A stretch of 64,000 nt of DNA from Jongsikchunia kroppenstedtii DSM 45133 (GCF_000380485.1 NZ_AQYG01000049.1:1-64000), one strand, 5' to 3'; counted from the first letter of the stretch, positions 44,638 to 55,157 are shown. Notes: a model not told the origin generated them from the letters alone. Made by a program: numbers and translations.

Positions 44638-45612
44638 TCAGTGACGGGATTTCTCGACGGCCTTGGTGAAGACATCGTCGAGCGCCCGACCGTCCAGCTT
44701 GCGGTCGCCGAACGTTAAATACGTGGCGTACACGCGAATTGGGCCGTTCTGTGCCACCAGCACGGTGGTCGTCTGCTTCAGGTTCTCTCCCGAGCCGGTG
44801 TTCCGGACGCGACGGAAGGCGACCGAATCGTCGGCCTGTATCGGAGACGGCGGGAGCTTGGTTGTGGATACTTTCGCCGTCGCGCCGTACATGCGGGTCG
44901 TGTAGCTGCTGCACGGGTTGACCGCCGATTGAGTCAGGTCACCGTCGACCCGCACGGTGGCGACCGTGAGCGTGCCGGCCTCGGTCGTCGCCACCAGCAC
45001 CGACGCATCGTCCGGATCGGTCGAGAGCGTCGGGGCGGCGCACTCGGCCGGGATCACCGTGGTGCCGGCCGACGCCGATCCCGAGATATCGGCCAGCACA
45101 TTCGCGAGCTGATCCGACGGCGGTGCCGACGCCGAGTACCCCGCGGGGAAATCAGCCGGGGTCAGCGCCTTGTCGGCGACCGATCCGGCGGCCGGGCTCG
45201 TCGACGAGCCGGGCGACCCCGACTCGGTCGGCGTCGATGCCCCATCGCTGGTCGACGTGCCCGCCGGAATCGATCCGTCGATGGCATGCGCCGAACCCGT
45301 CACGGAAGGTCCGGCATCGCCCGCCGTCGACGCCACGACCGCGATCACGACGATCAATGTCACCGCGGCCGCTCCGACAAGGGCCCACACCGGCGCGCTG
45401 ATCTTCCGCAGCGCGGCCGCCCGCACCGCCCGGGTATCTATCGGCCCGGTCGGCAGATCGTCCGCGGGCGGGTCGTTCGGATCCACGGCATCACCGGGTG
45501 TCGCCGCGGCGTCGGGCACATCCTGGTCGTCCGCAGCACCTGCGGCTTCAGCCTGGTCGCCGGCGTCGCGTTCGTCTTCGGGCCGATCGCCCGCCGGGGG
45601 TTCAGTGGTCAT
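44638..45612 (-). CDS. Membrane-anchored secreted protein of unknown function
   Basis: 324 residues from the ATG at 45612 (MTTEPPAGDRPEDERDAGDQ). The N-terminal 70 residues are acidic and disordered. One membrane helix follows (APVWALVGAAAVTLIVVIAV). Outside lies a serine/threonine/glycine-rich linker (GASTPTESGSPGSSTSPAAG), then an alpha/beta domain with conserved-looking cysteines in VIPAECAAPTLSTD and VNPCSSYTTRMYG. The layout resembles DUF5642-like or sensor-domain lipoprotein relatives of mycobacteria, but I do not recognise the family. Lies 136 bp divergent from the SPFH operon. Confidence 0.75.
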   Translation of the reverse strand: MTTEPPAGDRPEDERDAGDQAEAAGAADDQDVPDAAATPGDAVDPNDPPADDLPTGPIDTRAVRAAALRKISAPVWALVGAAAVTLIVVIAVVASTAGDAGPSVTGSAHAIDGSIPAGTSTSDGASTPTESGSPGSSTSPAAGSVADKALTPADFPAGYSASAPPSDQLANVLADISGSASAGTTVIPAECAAPTLSTDPDDASVLVATTEAGTLTVATVRVDGDLTQSAVNPCSSYTTRMYGATAKVSTTKLPPSPIQADDSVAFRRVRNTGSGENLKQTTTVLVAQNGPIRVYATYLTFGDRKLDGRALDDVFTKAVEKSRH

Positions 45613-45748
45613 CGGATCCAGCCTGCCACCGCCGACGCCGGATTCGGGCCACCGACATGCGGATGCGGCAGATGCGTCGCCTCGCGACCCGAATATGTCC
45701 GAATGACAGCCCCGTCGCCGGCAGATCGGATACCGCATACTGGTTCCC

Positions 45749-46930
45749 ATGGGCATCATCGGAAAGATCAAGGGCGAACTCGTCGACATCATCGAGTGGA
45801 TCGATGATTCGCGTTCGACGCTCGCCTGGCGGTTCCCCCGGTACGAGAACGAGATCAAGAACGGCGCACAGCTGATCGTCCGCGAGGGCCAGCAGGCGGT
45901 CTTCGTCTACCGCGGCCAGCTCGCCGACCGCTTCGGTCCCGGCCATTACGAGCTGGTCAGTGAGAACCTGCCGATCCTGAGCACGCTGCAGGGCTGGAAG
46001 CACGGCTTCAACAGCCCGTTCCGCTCCGAGGTCTACTTCATCAACACCCGGCCGGTCACCGACATGCGCTGGGGCACCACCAATCCCGTCACCGTTCGGG
46101 ATCCCGACTTCAAGATGGTGCAGCTGCGCGCCAATGGCCTCTGCGTGGTCCGGGTCGCCGATGCGGAGATCTTCCTGCGTGAGGTGATCGGCACCGACAG
46201 TTCGGTGAACATCGACGAGATCTCCGAGCTGCTGCGCCGCGTCATCACGCTGGCATTCTCCGACTTCGTCATGGAGTCCAAGCTGGGCGTCATCGACCTG
46301 CAGGGCCGGCAGGTCGAACTGTCGGAGAAGCTGCGCCAGTTCGTCGCCGAGCGCGTCGACGACGAGTTCGGTCTGGCCATCGACTCGGTGACCATGAACA
46401 TCTCGCTGCCGGACGAGATCACCGACGCGATGACCCGCGGCGTCGCGCGCGGCGTCGAGGCCGGCGGCTTCTTGAACAATGTCGGCGACCTCAACCGCTA
46501 CCAGCAGGCGCAGGCCGCCGATGCGATGGTCGTCGCGGCCGGCAACCCCGGCGGCGCGATGGGCGACATGATGTCGGCCGGCATGGGCGTCGCCATGGGC
46601 GGCGCGATGGCCGGTCAGATGGCGGCCGCGCAGCAGGGAGCTCAGCAGGGCGGCCAATCGTCGGCCGCGACTGCCCCGCCGCCGTTGCCGAACACGCCGG
46701 TATTCCACGTCGACGCCGGCGGCCAGGCCAGCGGACCGTTCACCGTCGCGCAGATCCAGCAGGGTGCGGCCGGGCAGATCGGTCCGGACACGCTGGTGTG
46801 GAGCGCCGGTATGGCCGGATGGGTTGCCGCCCATACCGTTCCGGCGCTGGCAGCGCTGTTCTCCGTGCCGCCGCCGATCCCGCCGACCGGACCGCAGACG
46901 CCGCCGCCTCCGCCGGCTCCGGGCCAGTAA
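45749..46930 (+). CDS. SPFH-domain protein with C-terminal GYF_2 domain (YdjI-like)
   Basis: 393 residues. Starts MGIIGKIKGELVDIIEWIDD. The SPFH/Band-7 domain (about 35-240) has LIVREGQQAVFVYRGQLADR and DSVTMNISLPDEITDAM. A glycine/alanine-rich linker follows (GGAMGDMMSAGMGVAMGGAM), then a GYF_2 domain (FHVDAGGQASGPFTVAQIQQ) and a proline-rich tail. This is the subgroup once called virion-core-like, related to Bacillus YdjI. SPFH proteins organise membrane domains; GYF_2 probably binds proline-rich peptides. The next gene starts with about 110 proline-rich residues, so the two products may bind each other (inference). First of a three-gene operon. Confidence 0.9.
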   Translation: MGIIGKIKGELVDIIEWIDDSRSTLAWRFPRYENEIKNGAQLIVREGQQAVFVYRGQLADRFGPGHYELVSENLPILSTLQGWKHGFNSPFRSEVYFINTRPVTDMRWGTTNPVTVRDPDFKMVQLRANGLCVVRVADAEIFLREVIGTDSSVNIDEISELLRRVITLAFSDFVMESKLGVIDLQGRQVELSEKLRQFVAERVDDEFGLAIDSVTMNISLPDEITDAMTRGVARGVEAGGFLNNVGDLNRYQQAQAADAMVVAAGNPGGAMGDMMSAGMGVAMGGAMAGQMAAAQQGAQQGGQSSAATAPPPLPNTPVFHVDAGGQASGPFTVAQIQQGAAGQIGPDTLVWSAGMAGWVAAHTVPALAALFSVPPPIPPTGPQTPPPPPAPGQ

Positions 46931-46934
46931 ATTC

Positions 46935-48365
46935 ATGACGGTTCCACCCGACCCGCCGACCGGGCCGCCGGTTCCGGCTCCCCCGCACCGCGATCCGGCG
47001 ATGCCGCCGCCCCCGCCCGACCGCACGATGCCGCCCGCGCCGGGACCGGCCATGCCGTCCGGTCCCGGCGGACCGGCCATTCCCAGCGGCCCCGGCCCCG
47101 CGATGCCGGCAGGCACCGGCCCGTCGATGCCCACCGGCCCTTCGGGACCGGGCATGCCCGCCAACACGTCCGGGCCGGCCATGCCGAGCGGGCCATCGGG
47201 ACCGGCGATGCCGCCGGCACCGCCCCCGCCGCCTCCCGGTACGACGCCGCCTCGCGATCCGGCGTCGTACCACCAGTCCGAACAGACGCGCACCTACCCC
47301 TGCCCGTCCTGCGGCGACCAGCTGGCGTTCGATCCCCGGACGCAGAGCCTGACCTGTCGCAGCTGCGGCCGGACGGTCGCGATCACCGCACCCGAGGGAC
47401 AGATCGAGGCGCATGAACTCGGCGCGGCCATGGCGCGCATCCGGCAGTCCGCGGACCAGCAGATGGCCACACTCCTCGGCACCGCCAAAGAAGTGGTCTG
47501 CCAGAACTGCGGCGGCCGAACGCGATTCGAGGGCACGGTGACCGCGACCCGGTGCCCGTACTGCGCGTCCGTGATCGCCCGCAACGACATCCAGGACGCG
47601 CCCGCCCGGCTCCCGGCCGACGGCGTGATCCCCATGCAGGTCGATGAGAAGACGGCCCGCACGATGATCGACAAGTGGATCAACAGCCGGTGGTTCGCCC
47701 CGACCGAGTTCAAGAAGTACCGCGAGGTCGGCGCATTCACCAGCCTCTATGCGTCCTACTTCGTCTATGACGCGGAGTCGACGACCGAGTATCGCGGGCA
47801 GCGCGGCATCGAATACACGGTCTCGGTCGGGTCCGGCGACAACGAACACCTCGAGACCCGCGTCAACTGGTACCCGGTGTCGGGCGTCGTCCAGAACACC
47901 TTCGACGATGTACCGGCACTGGCCAACACCGGATTCGATACGCAGCGGGTCCGCGAGCTGGAGCCCTGGCCGACCGAACATGCGCTGCCCTATACGCCCG
48001 AGTACATGGCCGGACACGCCACCCGCACCTACGACCTCGACGCCGAGCAGGCCTTCGGCGAGGCACGCTCGCAGATGGAGCCGGTCGTCGACAACACGAT
48101 TCGTGCCGACATCGGTGGCGATCGGCAGCAGATCAATTGGCGCGACATCCGTTTCGACACGATCGCGTTCAAGTACCTGCTACTGCCGATGTGGTTGCTG
48201 ACGGTCGTCTACGAAGGCCGCCCGTTCCAAGTCTTCATCAACGGTGTCACCGGCGAAGTGCAGGGACAGCGGCCGTGGAGCAAGGTCAAGATCATCGCGG
48301 CCAGCGTCGCCATCACGGTGCTGATCCTTGCGATAGTGATACTCATCCAGGTGGCACGAAAATGA
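46935..48365 (+). CDS. Double zinc-ribbon membrane protein with proline-rich N-terminus (YdjG-like)
   Basis: 476 residues from the ATG at 46935, 4 bp after the SPFH stop. Residues 1-115 are Pro/Gly/Met repeats (GPAMPSGPGGPAIPSGPGPA). The first zinc ribbon is YPCPSCGDQLAFDPRTQSLT followed by CRSCG. The second is VVCQNCGGRTRFEGTVTATR followed by CPYC. A soluble domain (RGIEYTVSVGSGDNEHLETR; YLLLPMWLLTVVYEGRPFQV) precedes one membrane helix (IIAASVAITVLILAIVILIQ). The family is often annotated as TFIIB-type zinc ribbon or PriA-like helicase; no helicase motif is present. Bacillus ydjG encodes a comparable protein that anchors PspA. Confidence 0.88.
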   Translation: MTVPPDPPTGPPVPAPPHRDPAMPPPPPDRTMPPAPGPAMPSGPGGPAIPSGPGPAMPAGTGPSMPTGPSGPGMPANTSGPAMPSGPSGPAMPPAPPPPPPGTTPPRDPASYHQSEQTRTYPCPSCGDQLAFDPRTQSLTCRSCGRTVAITAPEGQIEAHELGAAMARIRQSADQQMATLLGTAKEVVCQNCGGRTRFEGTVTATRCPYCASVIARNDIQDAPARLPADGVIPMQVDEKTARTMIDKWINSRWFAPTEFKKYREVGAFTSLYASYFVYDAESTTEYRGQRGIEYTVSVGSGDNEHLETRVNWYPVSGVVQNTFDDVPALANTGFDTQRVRELEPWPTEHALPYTPEYMAGHATRTYDLDAEQAFGEARSQMEPVVDNTIRADIGGDRQQINWRDIRFDTIAFKYLLLPMWLLTVVYEGRPFQVFINGVTGEVQGQRPWSKVKIIAASVAITVLILAIVILIQVARK

Positions 48366-48838
48366 CGGCCGTCCTGGTGATCATCGTGCTGGTGATCGTT
48401 GCGGCCGGCGCGGGCATCGTGGTGGTCGTCGCGCGGCTGCAGGCTGCCAATCGCCGTCGTGCTCAATTGATTCCGGGCGTGGATGCGGACGTGCCCGACT
48501 CGTGGGCCGGCTCACACGATCCGGAGGCACGGCTGCACCGCCGGCTCCGCGACGCGCTCGCGGCGCTGCGCAGCTCGCCGACGCTCGACTACGACGGAAT
48601 GCTGATCGACGCCCGGGTCCGGCTGGAAGCCGCGGCCACCGAGTTCGACGGGCGGCTCGTCGCCCTGTCGCAGCTCCCATCGGACGCCAAGACGTCGATG
48701 CTGGCCGACGCGGAAGCCGCCGTCGGCCAGGTCGAGACGGTGGTCGCCGAGCTCATCGCCAACCCGTCGAATGCGTTGCCCGCGCTGGACTCCGCGGTCG
48801 GCCGGCTCCAGCAGCCGCCCCCGCAGCTGAGTCAGTGA
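48362..48838 (+). CDS. Small single-pass membrane protein, third gene of the SPFH operon
   Basis: 158 residues; the ATG overlaps the stop of the zinc-ribbon gene (ATGA). One N-terminal helix (AVLVIIVLVIVAAGAGIVVV) is followed by a helical cytoplasmic domain (HRRLRDALAALRSSPTLDYD, MLADAEAAVGQVETVVAELI), probably coiled coil. I do not recognise a named family; in general form it recalls LemA-like or YdjH-like helical membrane proteins. Tight coupling implies it acts with the two upstream products. Its last 7 bases overlap the convergent MBL gene. Confidence 0.8.
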   Translation: MTAVLVIIVLVIVAAGAGIVVVVARLQAANRRRAQLIPGVDADVPDSWAGSHDPEARLHRRLRDALAALRSSPTLDYDGMLIDARVRLEAAATEFDGRLVALSQLPSDAKTSMLADAEAAVGQVETVVAELIANPSNALPALDSAVGRLQQPPPQLSQ

Positions 48839-49458
48839 CCTCTGCGGATCCACTCCTCCAAATGCGGCGCCTCGTCGCCGACCGACGTGCTGTCGCCGTG
48901 TCCGGTGCGCACGGATGTCTCGGCCGGCAGCGTCAGGATCCGATCGCGGATCGACTCGATGATGGTCGGGAAATGCGAATGCGATCGACCGGTGGCACCC
49001 GGGCCGCCGGAGAACAGGGTGTCCCCGCTGAACAAGGTGCCGTCCTCGGGCGCATACAGGCAGATCGACCCGGGCGAATGCCCCGGCGTATTGATCACCG
49101 TCAGCTCGGTCCCCGCAACCGATAGGCGCTGACCGTCGGCCAGGTCGCCGGGATCGATCCCGGGATGTGTGTCGTCCCATAGCATTCGGTCGCCGGGGTG
49201 CAGCAGCATCGGGGCACCGACCGCCGCCGACAGCTCGGGCGCCACCGTCACATGATCGTTGTGCCCGTGGGTCAGCACTATTGCCCGAACATTGCGGTCG
49301 CCGACCGCCTCGATGATCGCGTCGGCCGAATGCGCGGCGTCGATGATCACGACCTCGGAGTCGTCGCCGACCAGCCACACGTTGTTGTCGACATCCCAGG
49401 TGCCGCCGTCGAGACTGAACGTCCCGCTCGTCACCACCCGGTCGATGCGCAGGCTCAC
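48832..49458 (-). CDS. MBL-fold hydrolase (probable S-formylmycothiol thioesterase)
   Basis: 208 residues from a GTG overlapping the mscR stop (GTGA). Metallo-beta-lactamase fold with the zinc motif [16 protein letters not shown] (HxHxDH), [36 protein letters not shown] and [15 protein letters not shown]. Glyoxalase-II-like. In mycothiol users an MBL protein follows the formaldehyde dehydrogenase (Rv2260 beside Rv2259). Hydrolysis of S-formylmycothiol is a sensible but unproven role. Confidence 0.9.
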   Translation of the reverse strand: MSLRIDRVVTSGTFSLDGGTWDVDNNVWLVGDDSEVVIIDAAHSADAIIEAVGDRNVRAIVLTHGHNDHVTVAPELSAAVGAPMLLHPGDRMLWDDTHPGIDPGDLADGQRLSVAGTELTVINTPGHSPGSICLYAPEDGTLFSGDTLFSGGPGATGRSHSHFPTIIESIRDRILTLPAETSVRTGHGDSTSVGDEAPHLEEWIRRGH

Positions 49459-50555
49459 AGCACCACCACCGAGCGCAGCACGTCGCCGGATTCCATTGCG
49501 CTGAAGGCTGATTCGATCTCATCGAGCCCGATCCGCGCCGACACGAACTTGTCCAGGGGCAACCGGCCCTGCTGGTACAGATCTGTCAGCATCGGGAAGT
49601 CCCGCTCGGGCAGGCAGTCGCCGTACCACGACGACTTCAGCGATCCGCCGCGCGAGAAGAAGTCGACGAGCGGCATCTCCAGGCGCATCTCCGGCGTCGG
49701 CACCCCGACCAGCACCACGGTGCCGGCCAGATCGCGGGCGTAGAAGGCGGTTTCGTAGGTCTTCGGCGTGCCGACCGCGTCGACGACGACATCGGCACCA
49801 TTGCCGTCGGTCAGCTCTTGCACGGCCTCGACGATGTCAGTGTCGGCGGCCGCGACGATCACATGGGTCGCGCCGAACTCCTTGGCCCACTGCAGCTTCT
49901 GCGGATCACGGTCGATTGCGATGATCGTGTTCGCGCCGGCGAGGCGGGCGCCGGCGATCGCGGCATCGCCCACGCCCCCGCAGCCGATGACCGCGACCGA
50001 GTCGCCGCGCGTGACCGCGCCGGTGTTGATCGCCGCACCGAGACCGGCCATCACGCCGCAGCCCAGTAGCCCGGCGACCGCCGGATCGGTCCCGGGGTCG
50101 ACCTTGGTGCACTGCAATTCGTGTACGAGCGTCTTGTCGGCGAAGGCGCCGATGCCAAGAGCCGGGGTGAGTTCGGTGCCGTCCTCCAGCGTCATCGGCT
50201 TGCTCGCGTTGAACGTATCGAAGCAGTACCACGGCCGCCCGCGCCGACAGGCCCGGCAGGAGCCGCACACCGCGCGCCAGTTGAGCACCACGTAGTCGCC
50301 GACCTCGACGTGCGTGACGTCCGATCCGACGCGCTCGACGATGCCGGCGGCCTCGTGTCCGAGCAGGAACGGGTATTCGTCGTTGATGCCGCCGTCGCGG
50401 TAGGCCATGTCGGTGTGACAGACGCCACACGCCTGGACCTCGACGATCACGTCACGCGGCCCCGGCGGCGGGATCAGTACCGTCTCCACCGTCGTCGGCG
50501 CGCCCTTGCTCGCCGACACCACACCCCGGACCCGAATCGTCTCGTCGCTGCTCAT
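49455..50555 (-). CDS. mscR: S-(hydroxymethyl)mycothiol dehydrogenase / nitrosomycothiol reductase
   Basis: 366 residues, zinc alcohol-dehydrogenase family class III. Catalytic zinc ligands: [13 protein letters not shown] and [14 protein letters not shown]. The structural zinc lobe is [17 protein letters not shown]. The NAD site is [20 protein letters not shown]. Oxidises the formaldehyde-mycothiol adduct with NAD+ and reduces S-nitrosomycothiol, protecting against aldehyde and NO stress. The [14 protein letters not shown] and [20 protein letters not shown] segments are those of the mycothiol enzyme. Coupled to the MBL hydrolase gene downstream. Confidence 0.94.
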   Translation of the reverse strand: MSSDETIRVRGVVSASKGAPTTVETVLIPPPGPRDVIVEVQACGVCHTDMAYRDGGINDEYPFLLGHEAAGIVERVGSDVTHVEVGDYVVLNWRAVCGSCRACRRGRPWYCFDTFNASKPMTLEDGTELTPALGIGAFADKTLVHELQCTKVDPGTDPAVAGLLGCGVMAGLGAAINTGAVTRGDSVAVIGCGGVGDAAIAGARLAGANTIIAIDRDPQKLQWAKEFGATHVIVAAADTDIVEAVQELTDGNGADVVVDAVGTPKTYETAFYARDLAGTVVLVGVPTPEMRLEMPLVDFFSRGGSLKSSWYGDCLPERDFPMLTDLYQQGRLPLDKFVSARIGLDEIESAFSAMESGDVLRSVVVL

Positions 50556-50780
50556 GCCCTCACCATGCCACGTCGGGCAGCGGTCCTGCGGCCTTCCCCG
50601 CTGTTCGCCGATAGCAGAACCGGATACCGCATCGGATGCCGCAAACTGGGAATCGGGCCGGTCGCGGGGCGCGTTGTACCCGATGAACGGTTATCGATTG
50701 GCCGTTGCACGGCTCGGTGCGCGACAATTGATGCAAGAGCACCGCCCAGCAGACGCGCCGATCGGAAGGAGAGGAAAGGC

Positions 50781-51731
50781 ATGACCGACCATTCATCGAT
50801 GTACCGCCTGGTCTTTCCGGCACCATCGGTCGATACCGGCGACGGAGTGGGACCCGTACTGGTCCACGCACTCGAGGGCTTCGCGGATGCCGGCCACGGC
50901 GTCAAGCTGACCGCCGACCACCTGCGCGAGAGCCTCCATTCGGAGCTGGTCGCCTACTTCGACACCGACTCGATCATCGACTACCGCTCACGCCGGCCGA
51001 TGATGACCTTCGCCGACGACCAGATCACCGATGTCGACATGCCGCGGCTGCAGCTGCACGTGGTGCGCGACAACTCGGGCCGACCGTTCCTGCTGCTGTC
51101 CGGCTCGGAGCCGGATCTGCGCTGGGAAGGATTCGTCGATGCCGTTCAGGAACTCGCCGACCGGTTCTCCGTGTCGACGGTGATCGGGCTCAATTCGATT
51201 CCGATGGCGATCCCGCACACCCGACCCGCGACGCTCACCGCCCACGGCGACGAGGACCTGATCGAAGGCCTGCCCCGGTGGGGCGGTGCCCTGAAGTTCC
51301 CGGCGAGCGCATCGATGCTGCTGGAGCTGCGCCTCGGCCAGGCCGGCTACCCGGCGCTCGGCCTGTCGGTGCATGTGCCGCATTACCTCTCGCAGACCGA
51401 TTACCCGGCCGCGGCGCTCAAGGCGGTCACCGCACTCGGCGGCGTCGCCGGACTGGATCTGCCCGTCGCTGCCCTGGAGAACGCGGCCGAATCGATGCGG
51501 GCGCAGATCGATGACGAGGTCGACGGCAACGCTGAGGTCGAGGGCGTCGTGCGAGCCTTGGAGTCGCAATACGATTCATTCGCCGCCGGTCAGGCCGAGG
51601 AGCGATCGCTGCTGGCCGCCGACGAGCCACTGCCCAGCGGCGACGAACTCGGTGCCGAATTCGAGAAGTATCTGGCACAGCATCACGCCGGGGACACCAA
51701 GAACCCCGACGACTCGACCGACGACGAGTGA
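50781..51731 (+). CDS. PAC2 family protein (proteasome-assembly-chaperone-like)
   Basis: 316 residues from the ATG at 50781, with AAGGAGAGG upstream. PAC2 fold: VGPVLVHALEGFADAGHGVK, then FVDAVQELADRFSVSTVIGL and AIPHTRPATLTAHGDEDL. Conserved in mycobacteria as Rv2714, for which a structure is known but not a function. The C-terminal tail ([18 protein letters not shown]) is disordered. Its stop overlaps the helicase start by 4 bases (GTGA). Whether it acts on the actinobacterial proteasome is unknown; relation to the eukaryotic chaperone is by fold only. Confidence 0.9.
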   Translation: MTDHSSMYRLVFPAPSVDTGDGVGPVLVHALEGFADAGHGVKLTADHLRESLHSELVAYFDTDSIIDYRSRRPMMTFADDQITDVDMPRLQLHVVRDNSGRPFLLLSGSEPDLRWEGFVDAVQELADRFSVSTVIGLNSIPMAIPHTRPATLTAHGDEDLIEGLPRWGGALKFPASASMLLELRLGQAGYPALGLSVHVPHYLSQTDYPAAALKAVTALGGVAGLDLPVAALENAAESMRAQIDDEVDGNAEVEGVVRALESQYDSFAAGQAEERSLLAADEPLPSGDELGAEFEKYLAQHHAGDTKNPDDSTDDE

Positions 51732-54223
51732 CCGCCGGCCCGGCGTCTCCGCTGGTAGCCCCACCCTCGGTGGACGGCGCCGCCGCGTGGAATCCCGACG
51801 ACAGCTACGTCGCCTTCACCGATTGGTGGAACGAGCGCGGCATTGAGCTCTACCCCACCCAGGACGAGGCCGTCCTCGAACTCGCGTCGGGTTCGCACGT
51901 CATCCTGTCGACGCCGACCGGCTCCGGTAAGTCGCTGGTGGCCAGCGCCGCACTGTATTTCGCGCTGTGCCGCGGCGAACGGTCGTACTACACCGCGCCG
52001 ATCAAGGCGCTGGTGAGCGAGAAGTTCTTCGACCTCTGCCGGCAGTTCGGCGCCGACCAGGTCGGCATGCTGACCGGCGATGCCTCCGTCAATCCGCAGG
52101 CGCCGATCATCTGCGCCACCGCTGAAATCGTGGCGAATATCGCTCTCCGCGAGGGTGATTCGGCCGCGCCGGGCGTCATCGTGATGGATGAGTTCCACTA
52201 CTACGCCGAGCCCGATCGTGGCTGGGCGTGGCAGGTGCCGCTCATCGAGCTGCCCCAATTCCAATTCCTGCTGATGTCGGCGACCCTCGGCGACGTGTCC
52301 TTCTTCGTCGATGACCTGCGCACGCGCACCGGTCGCGCAACCGCGGCGATCACCGGCACGACCCGGCCGGTGCCGCTGGAGTACGCCTACGCCCTGACCC
52401 CCACGGTTCACACCATCACCGAACTGCTGGAGAACGACCGCGGCCCGGTGTATGTCGTGCACTTCACCCAGGCGGCCGCGGTCACTCAGGCGCAGTCGCT
52501 GCTGAGTGTCACCGTCGCCGACCGGGCGACCCGCGATGCCATCGCGGCGGAGATCGGCGACTTCCGATTCGCGACCGGATTCGGAAAGGTGCTGTCCCGC
52601 TTGGTTCGTGCCGGGATCGGTGTCCATCACGCCGGCATGCTTCCCCGCTATCGACGGCTGGTGGAACGCCTAGCGCAGCAGGGGTTGCTGCGCGTCATCT
52701 GCGGGACCGACACCCTCGGCGTGGGCATCAACGTCCCGATTCGTACGGTGCTGCTCACCGGGCTGACCAAGTTCGACGGCGTCCGGCAGCGGCATCTGCG
52801 GGCCCGCGAGTTCCATCAGATCGCCGGCCGGGCCGGGCGCGCCGGATTCGATACCGTCGGATACGTCGTGGCCCAGGCGCCCGAACATGACGTCGAGAAC
52901 GCTCGCGCGGTCGCCAAGGCCGGCGATGATCCCAAGAAGCTCAAGAAGATCCAGCGCAAGAAAGCACCCGAAGGCTTCGTGTCCTGGAGTGAGGCCACCT
53001 TCGACAAGCTGGTCGCCGCACCGCCGGAGCCGCTGCGATCGCGGTTCACGGTGACGACATCGATGATCCTGGAAGTGATCGACCGACCCGGCGACTGCTT
53101 CGCGCATATGCGGCATCTGCTGGAGGCCAACCATGAACCGCGTGATCGGCAGCGGGCGCACATCCGGCGCGCCATCTCGCTGTACCGGGGATTGTTGTCC
53201 GGCAACGTCGTTCAGAAACTCGATCGGCCCGACCGCTCCGGCAAGTGGGTCGCGATCGCCGCCGACCTGCCGAAGAACTTCGCTCTCACAAATCCGCTGT
53301 CGGAGTTCGCGCTGGCGGCCACGGATGTACTCGACTACGAGTCGGATGGCTACCCCCTGCAACTGGTCTCGCTGATCGAGTCGACGCTGGAGGATCCGCG
53401 GCAGGTGCTGATGGCGCAGCAACGGGTGGCCCGCGACGCGGCGATGGCGGCGATGAAGGCCGACGGCATCGAGTACGACGAGCGAATGGAGCGGCTCAGC
53501 GAGGTCACCTGGCCGAAGCCGGAGGCGGAGCTGATCGACGCCGCATTCGAGATCTATCAGCAGTCACATCCGTGGCTGCGCGGCAATCAACCGGCGCCGA
53601 AATCGGTGCTGCGCTACATGGTCGAGCATGGGCTGACCTTCAACGAGTTCGTCTCCGAGTTCGGCCTGGCGCGCAGCGAAGGAGTGCTCCTGCGCTACCT
53701 GACCGACGCCTATCGAGTGCTGCGCCAGGGCATCTCGCTGGCGGCACGATCAGCCGAAGTCGACGAGGTCATCGAGTGGCTCGGCGTGCTGATCGCACAG
53801 ATCGATTCCAGCCTCGTCGACGAGTGGGAGCAGCTCTCGTCCGGCCACGTCGACCAACCGGTCACCGACACACCCGCCCCGACAGCGCTGACGACCCAGC
53901 CCCGCGCACTGCGAATCATGGTGCGCAACGCCATGTTCCGGATCATCGAGCTGGTTGCCCGGCGACGCTGGGATCAGCTGCCCGGCGATCTGGACTGGGC
54001 GGCGGAATTGGCACCGTATTTCGACGAGTACGGCGAGCTCGGCACCGGCCCCGCCGCCCGCGGCCCGGCGTTGTTCAGCTTCGACGGCGACCGACTGGCA
54101 CGCCAGGTGCTCGACGACCCGGACGGCGACCATGGCTGGGCGGTCGAGGCCGAGATCGACCAGGAGGCGACCGATCAGTCCGGCGAGGTCGCCCTCGCGT
54201 CCGTACGGGTCATCGCGGGCTGA
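51728..54223 (+). CDS. Ski2-like DEAD/DEAH-box RNA helicase with DUF3516
   Basis: 831 residues from a GTG overlapping the PAC2 stop. Helicase core, residues 40-400: [40 protein letters not shown] (Walker A), [20 protein letters not shown] (DEFH box in place of DExH), [33 protein letters not shown] and [20 protein letters not shown] (motif VI). The rest is the DUF3516 C-terminal region: [40 protein letters not shown]. Found in actinobacteria as a lone Ski2/Mtr4-like helicase; likely in RNA turnover (inference). Its last 14 bases overlap the convergent oxyR. Confidence 0.92.
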   Translation: MTAGPASPLVAPPSVDGAAAWNPDDSYVAFTDWWNERGIELYPTQDEAVLELASGSHVILSTPTGSGKSLVASAALYFALCRGERSYYTAPIKALVSEKFFDLCRQFGADQVGMLTGDASVNPQAPIICATAEIVANIALREGDSAAPGVIVMDEFHYYAEPDRGWAWQVPLIELPQFQFLLMSATLGDVSFFVDDLRTRTGRATAAITGTTRPVPLEYAYALTPTVHTITELLENDRGPVYVVHFTQAAAVTQAQSLLSVTVADRATRDAIAAEIGDFRFATGFGKVLSRLVRAGIGVHHAGMLPRYRRLVERLAQQGLLRVICGTDTLGVGINVPIRTVLLTGLTKFDGVRQRHLRAREFHQIAGRAGRAGFDTVGYVVAQAPEHDVENARAVAKAGDDPKKLKKIQRKKAPEGFVSWSEATFDKLVAAPPEPLRSRFTVTTSMILEVIDRPGDCFAHMRHLLEANHEPRDRQRAHIRRAISLYRGLLSGNVVQKLDRPDRSGKWVAIAADLPKNFALTNPLSEFALAATDVLDYESDGYPLQLVSLIESTLEDPRQVLMAQQRVARDAAMAAMKADGIEYDERMERLSEVTWPKPEAELIDAAFEIYQQSHPWLRGNQPAPKSVLRYMVEHGLTFNEFVSEFGLARSEGVLLRYLTDAYRVLRQGISLAARSAEVDEVIEWLGVLIAQIDSSLVDEWEQLSSGHVDQPVTDTPAPTALTTQPRALRIMVRNAMFRIIELVARRRWDQLPGDLDWAAELAPYFDEYGELGTGPAARGPALFSFDGDRLARQVLDDPDGDHGWAVEAEIDQEATDQSGEVALASVRVIAG

Positions 54224-55157
54224 GCACTCGCACCGCCCCGCTCGCGGCCACCGTCTCGGTGATGGCGGCGGCGAACTCCCGGAACTCCGTCAATCGCGGG
54301 CTGCTCGCCCGTGCGACCAGCCCGATCCGCCGGCCGGGTCGCGCTGCACCACCGGCGAATTCGGCGGTGGTCAGCGGTCCGCGCTCGGCCTCGACCGCGA
54401 CGGCCGTCCGCGGGATCAGCGTCACCCCGAGGCCGCCCGCCACGCATTGCACCGCGGTCGCCAGCGACGCCGCACGGGTGGGCCCGACATCGGGCCGGAC
54501 CCCGGCGAGCTGACACACCTCAAGCGCTTGATCGCGCAGGCAGTGCCCCTCGTCGAGGAGCAGCAGCGGCAGATCGGCGAGCACCTCCGGCGAGACCCGC
54601 CTACGTCCCGACAGCGGATGACCGGCCGGCAGCGCCAGCACGAAATCCTCCTGGTACATCGGGATCTCGACGATCCCGGACGCGTCCGTCGGCAGCGCCA
54701 GCATCGCCACATCGACCGCCCCCGACCGCAGCGCGTCCAGCAGGCGGGCCGTCTGGTCCTCCACCACCCGCAGCCGCAGACTCGGCAGCTGATCGGCCAG
54801 GCCCGCGAGCACGCCCGGCAGTACATAGGGGGCGATCGTCGGGATGAGCCCGAGGCGCACCGTCCCCGACAGCGAGCCGCTGGAGCCCGCCGCGACCGAT
54901 GTGAATTCCGTCACGGAGTCGACCACCCGCTCGGCCGCAGGCAACAGTCGCTCACCGTCTTCTGTCAAGAAGACACGCCGGGTAGATCGTTCGACCAGCG
55001 AACGCTCCAGGCCGGCCTCGAGGCCTGCCAACGCCTGCGACAGCGTGGGCTGGCTGATACCCAAACTCTTTGCGGCAGTGCCGAAGTGGCGATGCTGCGC
55101 GACCGCGACGAAGGCCCGGAGTGCGGCGATTGTCGGCACATAAAATTGATCGGTCAT
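54210..55157 (-). CDS. oxyR: LysR-type peroxide sensor OxyR
   Basis: 315 residues from the ATG at 55157 ([20 protein letters not shown]). LysR winged helix: [20 protein letters not shown]. The sensor region has the OxyR-specific [18 protein letters not shown], giving the peroxidatic and resolving cysteines nine residues apart. Other sites: [17 protein letters not shown] and [12 protein letters not shown]. Divergent, 100 bp apart, from ahpC-ahpD, its expected target. Intact here, unlike in M. tuberculosis where oxyR is decayed. Confidence 0.95.
   Translation of the reverse strand: MTDQFYVPTIAALRAFVAVAQHRHFGTAAKSLGISQPTLSQALAGLEAGLERSLVERSTRRVFLTEDGERLLPAAERVVDSVTEFTSVAAGSSGSLSGTVRLGLIPTIAPYVLPGVLAGLADQLPSLRLRVVEDQTARLLDALRSGAVDVAMLALPTDASGIVEIPMYQEDFVLALPAGHPLSGRRRVSPEVLADLPLLLLDEGHCLRDQALEVCQLAGVRPDVGPTRAASLATAVQCVAGGLGVTLIPRTAVAVEAERGPLTTAEFAGGAARPGRRIGLVARASSPRLTEFREFAAAITETVAASGAVRVLSPR

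Noticed and set aside
46935-48365. PriA-type primosomal helicase
   Set aside because: Zinc ribbons cause such naming in databases, but no Walker A or DEAH box is present, and the protein ends in a membrane helix.
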